Assembly: GCA_021613335.1 (NCBI GenBank)
Contig: JAJTWR010000269.1
Span: 1,842,001 to 1,906,000 of the forward strand
DNA: 64,000 bases
Source of the DNA: Whitmania pigra
Lineage: Eukaryota > Annelida > Clitellata > Hirudinida > Haemopidae
Reading direction: 5' to 3'
Positions 55,827 through 64,000 of the stretch are shown piece after piece. Under the pieces are notes generated by a model. It made no database searches. It saw only the letters and a list, made by a program, of their open reading frames with translations, and was not told where the DNA came from. Each line of letters opens with the position of its first letter. Within the stretch, counting starts at the first letter, position 1. The position numbers were made by a program, and so were the translations under genes.

Positions 55827-56414
55827 TTAACACAACCTCTTATATGACCAGCGGACATTGTCCACTTCCTTGCTTAAGTGTTCCTTTATGGCCAAGATCA
55901 TATTTTGCTTGGGATTGGCTGAGCGTCTTCCAATATTGTTTCGATTAAACGTTTCGTTGTTGTTTCTGAAGACCCTCGTGTCTTTGGTCCTGAGAGGCTG
56001 GCGAAAGGCCTCTCCGCCCCTAGAACCGATCCTGTCAAAAACACTTGCCTTCCTTTCTTTGACATTTTCTACTGTTTCTTGCTTTTCTCCAACTAAACTT
56101 ATCTTCATTTGTCGTCCGTCGAGCGGCACGTTGTTGAATTTGTTGATCGCCCTGGTGGCATCGTTGTGTCTGACGAATATCACCTCCCCTGTTCCTGTGC
56201 TGCTGCTTTCTTTCTTCAGATGGAGGGAAACTTTCTTGACAGGTCCTATACTGTTGAAGAGTTCACTCAGGTCAGATTCGGTGACGGTGCGCTCCAAGTT
56301 GTCGATGAGAATCCTGCATTTCTTCTCCTGAGTCTTCTGCGAGATGATGCTTCTGGCATCGAAGTTGCTTTTTACGCTCGAGGACCTGTTTTGAATTCTT
56401 GCCATCGTATTCAA
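55827..56414 (-). CDS. ALYREF-like RRM protein, intronless copy 3, 192-195 aa
   Basis: Third paralogue, on the opposite strand about 13 kb from copies 1 and 2. It has FDARSIISQKT, CRILIDNLERTVTESDL, SELFNSIGPVKKVSLH, GTGEVIFVRHNDATRAINKF, NNVPLDGRQMKISLVGEKQE and a longer Arg/Asn/Ser-rich C-terminal arm. It is closer to the REF consensus VPLDGR than the other two. The start may be 56414 (MNTMARIQ) or 56405 (MARIQNR). The second aligns with the leader ACCATG/ACGATG of copy 1. It is intronless. A TATA box lies upstream at 56511-56504. Confidence 0.8.
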   Translation of the reverse strand: MNTMARIQNRSSSVKSNFDARSIISQKTQEKKCRILIDNLERTVTESDLSELFNSIGPVKKVSLHLKKESSSTGTGEVIFVRHNDATRAINKFNNVPLDGRQMKISLVGEKQETVENVKERKASVFDRIGSRGGEAFRQPLRTKDTRVFRNNNETFNRNNIGRRSANPKQNMILAIKEHLSKEVDNVRWSYKRLC

Positions 56415-56503
56415 AATGTTTGTTATTTTACAAGACAGCAGAGTATTGATCTAGCTGGTATTTGGTGCTACTTTGTGGATGCGTTGATAAACCTCTCAGC
56501 CAT

Positions 56504-56511
56504 AATTTATA
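56504..56511 (-). promoter_or_regulatory. TATA box of RRM copy 3
   Basis: TATAAATT on the minus strand lies 90-100 bases before the start codon, predicting a leader of about 65-75 bases. Confidence 0.5.
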
Positions 56512-56742
56512 TCGTCGACTGAAATAAAAGACTCTGAATATTATAATAAAAATAAAAATAAAAATTTTATTAATCAATATTTTGTTAACTGAAACATTTT
56601 TAAAATGTTATCAATTGATGTTTCATGATCGTTTTTCAATCGAATTTAATTATAATTACTTTACTTTTGTATATTACTTGTCACTGACTATCACTAATGC
56701 TAACAACATTTAATAAAAGAGACATTAAACATCTCATAATGT

Positions 56743-56748
56743 TTTATT
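56743..56748 (-). promoter_or_regulatory. Polyadenylation signal AATAAA for alkaline phosphatase
   Basis: On the minus strand, 35 bases beyond the phosphatase stop at 56784. Confidence 0.5.
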
Positions 56749-56783
56749 AAATCGCATATATTTTAGCTAATTAAAAATGAAAT

Positions 56784-59700
56784 CTACCAACACATTTTTT
56801 CAGTTGTAAAAACATGCACAAATATCAAAAACGAGAAAAGTTGGATGCAGTAGAAAATATTTTTAGAAAATGTTGTCGAACAATTGCAGTGATCTTCTGC
56901 TAGGTACTGCCCCACACAAGATGCATACATCATCACGTGGGCCACATACGACTGTTCCTCTGTTCCTTGAAAAAGATGAGACCAGGGACCACTGGCATAA
57001 ACAGCAACGTCTTCACCTCCGTGTGTCTCAAGTTCAAGCCAAACACCTGCGTCTTGCAAGAAATCTTTTTGGTGAACTGTTAAAAAGAGTTTTATTATTT
57101 TAATCGTGAGGTAAAATATGATGTTGACGTGCAAAAGAATAGCAAGCGTTAATTCAAAAAATTAATAAGTAAATAATAATAATGTTAAGTAATGATTGTT
57201 TATGAAAGTATCGAGCAAAATTAAACGCTTTTCAGACTGAAGGTGAAAATAAAACTTTGTTTCGCGTTAATTAATAAGCATAATCGTCACTATTTTTTCA
57301 GTTACCATATTAAATGCAGGCTGACAATAGTTCCCTCTATTCCATAAAAATAGCAAACCTCCAAATTCAATATCGAGTTATGAAATATAAATGAAAACTT
57401 TAAATGTTTATAAATATAAATAGAAAACAAATGGTCCAACCTTCATTAGTGAGGTTTTTTCTGGGCTTTTCGGACCCATTGACCATCCTATGATAAGCGA
57501 ATCCAGGTCCGTTCGAGTACATGAGTTGGGTGTATGGTTTCTTGTCTAATGGAGGCTCTTCGTTTGAGTCAGCAAATCCTGGATGTTTTGAAACGTTTGA
57601 ATATTTTCGAAGTATTATTGTATGATGTTCAAATTATTGAATATTATAAGTAGTGAGGGCAATTTTAGGTGTTTATGGGAAGTAAGTGTAATTTTTACTA
57701 TGTAATGTACTCATAAATATAAATATAAGTACTTAGGAAATTGCAGGTTTAAAATATTTGTTGCTGGTGTTTAAAATGCATAAAGGAAAAACCGTCAATG
57801 GCGTAAAAGATTTAGAAAGACTATAAAGTTAAGGAAAGAAATTGTAAAAGAAATTATGGAGCAAGTTTCCAGCTTCAAAAATTAAGATTTAGAACAATAC
57901 GATAAATACAGCAGCAAATATTTACGAATTCCTAAATAACAATAGCTTTTATTACTTTAATCTACTTTTAGCTAACCGAATATAGATTCCTCAAAACGAG
58001 AATATCCTCCCAAGTTGAAGACATGCGAATGATCGGCAGTAACCAGTACCAGAGTTTCCTTAGGATTCGTCAGTTTTAAGGCTGATTCAACTGCTTTCTC
58101 TAAAGCCAGTGTCTCGTACAAAGCCCTGTAGGCGTTGTTGTTATGATGGGCATGATCTATCCTACCGCCTGGATGAATCAAAAGTGAAAATTGCAATAAT
58201 TTAAGTTGCATTAACAACTAAATGTGATTGTGGTCAATTTATTTTAACTTGTTCTGTAACCAGGCGATGAAGCGTAATTAATTAATTTAATTAATCACTT
58301 AATCAATTAAAGTATCAAAAATTAAATCAATTAAAGTATTTAAAAATGTAAACTCACATAAAAATTAAGAAATTTTAATCGAATTTAAAAAAACATTTTC
58401 ATCAAAGACAAGATAATGGTTGAAAATATCAATCAGTAAATTACGATCAATCAATCAAAAGATAATCTAGTTGAATTGATCAATACAACCTTCGACAAAG
58501 AGAAAGAATCCATTGGGACTCCTGTTCAACATTCTAATAGCAGCTTCTGTCATCTCAGACAAGGATGGTTCTTCATTTGGATTTCTGTCAACTTCGTAAC
58601 TCAAGTGATTTCCTTGAAAAAGACCTACAGCAGACGATTATGATAACGATGCTGATAATACTCATTGCGATGATAATGATGCGATTAGTTGATAAATATG
58701 ACGTAATAAGTATGAAAACGCTAAATTAAATGCTTAATTAACAGCTTAATGAGTTTAATGATCTTGGCATTTTAATAAACCCAAGTTAAATATCTTAAAA
58801 TAAGTTAAATATTGTGATAAATGTTGTTACTAAATCAGTAAACCATTTTCGTTGCAACATTTCTCTAATCCCAGCGGTCAATAATCTGACGATAAGTATT
58901 ATTACCATCATTTTGGTTCAGCTGCATGTTTTAAAAGTAAATAATAATTTACAAATAATTACCAAAAACGAAATCCATTTTCATTGGATCGAATGCATCA
59001 AATTCTGTTCGGTTTCGAATCAGAGCAGCTTTCTTGAAGTCGTTTCTTTTCATCGACAACCACTCCTGATCATAAGTAGTTTAATTATTTTTAATTTAAC
59101 CTATTATGCAGCTAGTTAACTAAATAGTCTCTAATAAATTGTATACATATTCCTCATATTAATATTGTGGGATATATTGTTATCGCAGTATATTAAAGTT
59201 TAAATTATATTTTGAGACATCAGATACTTTCACGTTTCGTATATTAATTTAGACACATTTGCACAATTCAGTTAAAATAACTTTTAAGAGTTAAGTACTT
59301 TTAAGTTAAGAGGCTTCGAGTATTGCTGGCGTCGAAAGTGGCCAGTTAGCCAAGACGAAGTTTTATTACAAAGTTAGCCTTATCTGATGAGTGATTTTGC
59401 CTCAAAATGTAAGAAAATAGAGAGACTAGTTGAAAAATGTTGCAATAGGAAATGTGTCGTTGTATTTAATCGAGTCTGTTTTGATGAAAATTTATTGCCC
59501 GAATACCTGGAGAATTGATTATTTAATAACTTACAATTAATTAATTAATAATTTGCAAGTATTTAAGCAACAAACACTTCAACCTCCAATAGATTTCTAT
59601 CATCCGTTCTCAAACCAGTTTTGTTGCTGACTTCGTCAAAACTCGAATTTGGTAAGAAGTTCAGGGATCCGCCACCGAATATGACCTGTCATGAAAAGCT

Positions 59701-62433
59701 CGAGATAGGAAAATCATTAGTGTAATTATGATCATAATAATCGTTACAAATATCATCATCATCATCAACAATAATCGCCATCGCAATCATCATCCCCATC
59801 ATCGTCATCGTCATCGTAATACCCTGATGTCCTTATTTCTGTCCTCATGGACGAGTTGATAAGCAATGTCAGTGCACTTGTCAGCTTTCGTGACGTTCCT
59901 TGGAACTGTTGATTCCCAGTTTCTGGATGGGGTACTGGCGTAACAACCGGCAGGTGAGGCGTGTGTTATCCTGGTTGTGGTCACCACCCCTGTCCATTTA
60001 CCTAGTAATAACAGGCATGCGTTTAATAAAATCATGTTGTCATTGCTTACTAAAGCATTTTGATTGATTCATTGTTTAAAAAAGGCTAGAAAAACATCTG
60101 CTAAAACAAGAAAAGTGCTTCACAATGAATGGCCTACAAAATATGTTCACTTTTGTGATATTAACCAGTTTTAATAAGAGTTAATATTAAATTACTAATC
60201 AACTGACGATTCGGTTTTTACTTAATTGTTGTTTCTATTTTTATTTGCTTAATTATTACAATTATTCATGCTAAACATTTACAATTACGCAAATATTATA
60301 ATGGAACGCGTGATATTGTTGGATTGCATTTGGATGGTAAGATGAAAGAGTTGATTCCTGATGATTGTATCAAGTGCAGAACAATTTTCTTTGATATCCT
60401 CAGGACATCACCAGCGCAATCGTCATTTAATGTTATTATTATTATTACCATTATTATCAACTCGTTAAATTTACTTTCCAATCAGAAACAAATTTATTCC
60501 ATTTTTTGTTGCAATTACTATTATTATTATTATTATTATTATTTTATTATTATTGTTATTATTACATGGCAAAAACTTTTTCCAACCAAATTTGATGATG
60601 ATGTAGACAACTAATTGGCAATTAGGACGTCGATGATGATGACGATGATGAATCCACTTAAAATTAATGACATTGAAAATAGTTCTTGTTCGTTTAAAAT
60701 TCATAAGTTTTTGTGGGAATCTCTCTATATTTTTTCATTTCAAAACATACATTGGATCTACATTGGATACGGGAGATTTTCAACCTTTGAACACCAATCA
60801 ATTTGCTGCTTTTGTTTTAGGTTCAATTAATTTATATCAAGAAGGTAAAATAAATAAATAAATACACAAACAAATGCACAAAAGTTTAACCAAGTAAACT
60901 TGGTATTATAAATAAAAATGCATAATTTAAATAGATAAAGCAATAATACAATTGCAAACCTGCATCAACTGACTTGTGAAGGATTGACTTTAATTTGTTT
61001 CCTTCGATGTTCGAACAGTCATTCACCTTGACCTTCTCATTGACGCCAATCGTTCCGTAGTTGGCCTTTACGCCGCTAAGGTAAGCCGTTGCAGTACCTG
61101 CGCTATCAGCGGTTGTTCTGTCCACGTTGTAAGTCTGTAGGTGATGGTAACGATGTTCAAGGTGGTGATGCTGATGATGATGATGATGATGATAATGATA
61201 ATTATGAAGATGGTGATACTGATGGTAGTGATGATTATGATAGTGGTTGCCAAAATGACATATATTACAAATAATCTTATCGAAAAACATTGCTCTGTTT
61301 TTAAATTCAAAGCAATTAATCAAAAACCAATTAATAAATAGATTGTCTATTTTAAAATGCACAAATAAAAATGTCGATGACATTAAAGTTGCAGCAGAAG
61401 AAAGATCTTGGCTGAAATCCATCCATCCATCCATCCATCCATCCATCCATCCATCCATCCATCCATCCATCCATCCATCCATCATCATCCATCCATCCAT
61501 CATCCATCCATCCATCCATCCATCCATCCCATCCATCCATCCATCCATCCCATCCATCCATCCATCCATCCATCCATCCATCCATCCATCCATCCATCCA
61601 TCCATCCATCCATCCATCCATCCATCCATCATCCATCCATCCATCCATCCATCCATCCATCCATCCATCCATCCATCCATCCATCCATCCATCCATCCAT
61701 CCATCCATCCATCCATCCATCCATCCATCCATCCATCCATCCATCCATCCATCCATCCATCCATCCATCCATCCATCCATCCATCCATCCATCCATCCAT
61801 CCATCCATCCATCCATCCATCCATCCATCCATCAATCCTTACTAACCCTGGACAATCCAGCATGCGGGAACTTTTCCCAAGCCATGTAAATGTCTTCGCC
61901 TTTCAAGTTGTTCACCTGTGCCTTCAAAACTCTTCCGGCGGAAATGCTCGGCAGTCCCATTCCATCTCCGATGAAGAGGATCACGTTCTTCGCTCTTTTC
62001 GTGTTCCTCGAATTTTCCAGGAAAGTGTTTGTCATTTTTATTCTCTTCCTTCCCAAGGCATTCCAGTCTGTGTTGAGCCAAGGACTTTTTCTCTCCGTAC
62101 CATCAACATCTCTCTTGGAAACGTGATGCGATCCTAATCGATAATGGGGATCTACTTCTAAATAATAATAATAAAAATAATATTTACTGATATTATGTAA
62201 TGATTTTAAAGTTTATTATTGTTATTATTACAATACATTTCTCTCATTAAAACTTCAAGTCTACAAGTTAACCAAATGCTAAATTCCAGCAATCACCGCG
62301 TATTTGAGAATCCATCCATCTCTTAACAAGTTATCAAATTATCGACCCAACCTTCAAAGCATCTGGCAATGGTTGCTAAGGAGATGCAAATGGCTATTAC
62401 AATGAAGAAGATTAGACTGGCCATCGGAGCCAT
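56784..62433 (-). CDS. Alkaline phosphatase, ten exons, 569 aa
   Basis: Metal-dependent phosphomonoesterase (two Zn, one Mg) of the animal GPI-anchored type. Minus-strand exons: 62433-62352, 62157-61847, 61134-60960, 60001-59823, 59685-59584, 59065-58963, 58624-58490, 58168-57977, 57578-57441, 57076-56784; every junction is in phase. Signal peptide: [20 protein letters not shown]. Motifs: [11 protein letters not shown] (metal Asp92), the catalytic Ser142 in [29 protein letters not shown], the GGRIDHAHH metal site, [25 protein letters not shown] and [14 protein letters not shown]. All expected ligand motifs appear intact. The C terminus is hydrophobic ([16 protein letters not shown]), as for a GPI signal, though it ends in charged residues. 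Length suits the family (about 520-580). Expected place: outer cell surface. Orthology to a specific vertebrate isozyme is not claimed. Confidence 0.93.
61418..61833. repeat. (ATCC)n microsatellite in a phosphatase intron
   Basis: About 415 bases of ATCC units (GGAT on the coding strand) with a few slips. On the minus strand it starts 14 bases after the donor GTTAGT of exon 2. The His-Pro-Ser-Ile and Met-Asp-Gly-Trp frames are artefacts. Confidence 0.95.
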
Positions 62434-62931
62434 GAGGTATACGTCTGCTAAAAATATTTATCGAAAAAAAAATGCAGTACCTAGTATCTAATATGCCATT
62501 AACTTAATTAAGTATAAAACTTGTTAACTATTCAAGTTATATGAAACAAATGTCATGCAAATCTAATAGTTGTACACAGCATAGTTTTAATACTGCAACA
62601 ATGATTCTACTTAAGCTTACTTAGTCAGGTAGAACCTATTATGCAATTCAATGATTTTCTGATGTCTCTCCTTAAATAGGAAATAATGTTTAAAAATACA
62701 TAGGTGCGTTTGATTCGGAATTTAATGGCACTTTTGAATAGAAAACCATTTATTGGTGACGTGTCGTTGAAATTATTAAAAAATTATATTTATTAAATGA
62801 AATTTATTATGTGTAATAAATTATAAATATTACTTATTATTAACAAAATTTTTACAACTCATATATTTTTATTCCTATTTTAAATTATTATAAAAAATTT
62901 ATTAACTAAAAAAAAAGATTTTAAAACTAAC

Positions 62932-63050
62932 CTAAGAAGACAATGTTAAATACTGAATCTCCTGGTTGTTTGGCAGGCTATTTATTGACAAATTGGTTTC
63001 AAAATTACTGCCGTGGATAAAAGCTTGACTTGCATTCAACGTTGTTGTTG
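62932..63050 (-). other. Probable leader exon of alkaline phosphatase
   Basis: It starts about 25-30 bases after the minus-strand TATA box and ends at TTAG followed by donor GTTAGT. The next acceptor (TTTTTAGCAG) lies 11 bases before the phosphatase ATG. It includes a short upstream frame starting ATGCTCAACAAC. Confidence 0.4.
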
Positions 63051-63075
63051 AGCATGATTTAGGATTAGCGTCTAA

Positions 63076-63083
63076 TTTATATA
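63076..63083 (-). promoter_or_regulatory. TATA box of alkaline phosphatase
   Basis: TATATAAA on the minus strand, about 650 bases upstream of the ATG and correctly spaced for the leader exon at 63050-62932. Confidence 0.45.
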
Positions 63084-63298
63084 CATTCGGAAGAAAAACT
63101 ATTTTGAGTCTAATAAGTCTATTAAAAACCCTTAGTTACCCTATTAAATTTTAATATTGAACGATTAAATAAAAACGCCTGACATCATTACAAATAATTA
63201 TTGAAAAATGGCTCAAACAATTTAGTGCAATTTATAAGAATGATCTTTATTTATGTCAGCAGGAGTAAAATGTTGGCAACGTTTGTCGTTCAGTTGTT

Positions 63299-63425
63299 GT
63301 GGTTGATGCAGTTGATGCAGTTGTTGTGATTGATGCAGTTGTTGTGGTTGATGCAGTTGTTGTGGTTGATGCAGTTGTTGTGGTTGATGCAGCTATTGTG
63401 GTTGATGCACTTGTTGTGGTTGTTA
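63299..63425. repeat. 18-base minisatellite, GTTGTTGTGGTTGATGCA unit
   Basis: Seven copies, the first and last diverged. The 18-base period keeps a Val/Asp/Ala frame open on the plus strand (VVVDAV), which is judged non-coding. Confidence 0.8.
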
Positions 63426-64000
63426 ATCAGCGGCTTAATGAAGTGGAGATCAATCAATTCCACGCCTGCTTTGTGTCCATAAAATTGTTAACGAAATTAT
63501 TAACACGAGTAACGAATAAATTACAGATTACACCTGTATTGATCAATTAGTTTTAGATTGTCACAGAATACTAAATATAACAATTTAACTCTCAGAATAT
63601 TTTTTAAACAAGTTAACGATCTAAATCTTCCGTTTCGTTTAAATAATTTCGATGCATTTCTCTCTGCCACCATTTTTTCTTCTTGCTTTAATTCATTGTT
63701 CGTCGAGAAGAAATGTTGAGAGATTTGTAGAAAATTAATTTAAAAAAATAACATAACTAATAAACATCCAAGTCAATCTATGCTTTTCTTGAATCACTGA
63801 TGATCAAGATTTGAACCTTGAGATTTGTAAATAGATAATAATATCTCAAGTGATCATCAAATCATCGACAATTCGAAACAAGAACAAAACAAAAGATAAA
63901 AAAATTCACAAACAAAATCTTAAAAAAGAAAAATCAAAATTGAGCCGAAGTCGACATAACAAAAATGACAAGCATTACAGGAAGCGAAAGTGCGGATAAA
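63426..64000. other. Right edge, no gene seen
   Basis: AT-rich sequence without a convincing frame or splice pattern on either strand. Confidence 0.3.

Noticed and set aside
61343..62137. HPSI/MDGW repeat proteins at 61-62 kb
   Set aside because: They read through the (ATCC)n intron array and, on the plus strand, antisense to phosphatase exon 2.

Overview
The window looks like nuclear DNA from an invertebrate animal. It is AT-rich, its genes are split by many GT-AG introns, and it is full of trinucleotide and tetranucleotide microsatellites. The gene families (coronin, filamin repeats, a fucolectin-like/WSC protein, GPI-type alkaline phosphatase, ALYREF-like RRM proteins, ankyrin and armadillo-type repeats) are animal ones. 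The low-complexity content and the poly-Ser/Asp/Asn tracts would suit a lophotrochozoan such as an annelid or leech, but that placement is an impression, not a demonstration.

Layout. 1-287: 3' end of an unidentified basic protein (+). 1.3-25.2 kb: one long coronin gene (+) of 12 coding exons, with a TATA box and a probable non-coding leader exon. Its introns hold most of the microsatellites, and its linker before the C-terminal coiled coil is far longer than usual. 26.2-31.4 kb (-): four ankyrin-type exons followed by six alpha-helical/armadillo-like exons, probably one gene. 31.4-32.4 kb: a shared upstream region with an E2F-like palindrome. 32.4-33.8 kb (+): an unrecognised secreted cysteine-containing protein with a possible C-terminal peptide behind a basic cleavage site. 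34.4-34.9 kb: a very long (ATG)n array. 35.8-40.7 kb (+): a secreted leucine-rich-repeat protein with a clear TATA box. 41.6-43.5 kb: two intronless ALYREF-like RRM genes (+). 44-46.3 kb: a repeat island with a tRNA-derived SINE, a TA-flanked insert and a minisatellite. 47.3-50.5 kb (+): a short filamin of six Ig repeats without an actin-binding domain. 51.3-55.1 kb (+): a secreted F-type-lectin-like/WSC/WSC/EGF-like protein. 55.8-56.4 kb (-): a third intronless ALYREF-like gene. 56.8-62.4 kb (-): a complete ten-exon alkaline phosphatase, with a TATA box and probable leader exon near 63.1 kb.

The genes do not form an operon or a single pathway. Coronin and filamin both belong to the actin cytoskeleton. 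The LRR, lectin/WSC and small cysteine-rich proteins and the phosphatase are secretory or cell-surface products. The three RRM genes form a dispersed paralogue family. Exon joins were worked out by hand from splice signals, phase continuity and family alignment from memory; no search was run. I found no prokaryotic system, CRISPR array or rRNA.
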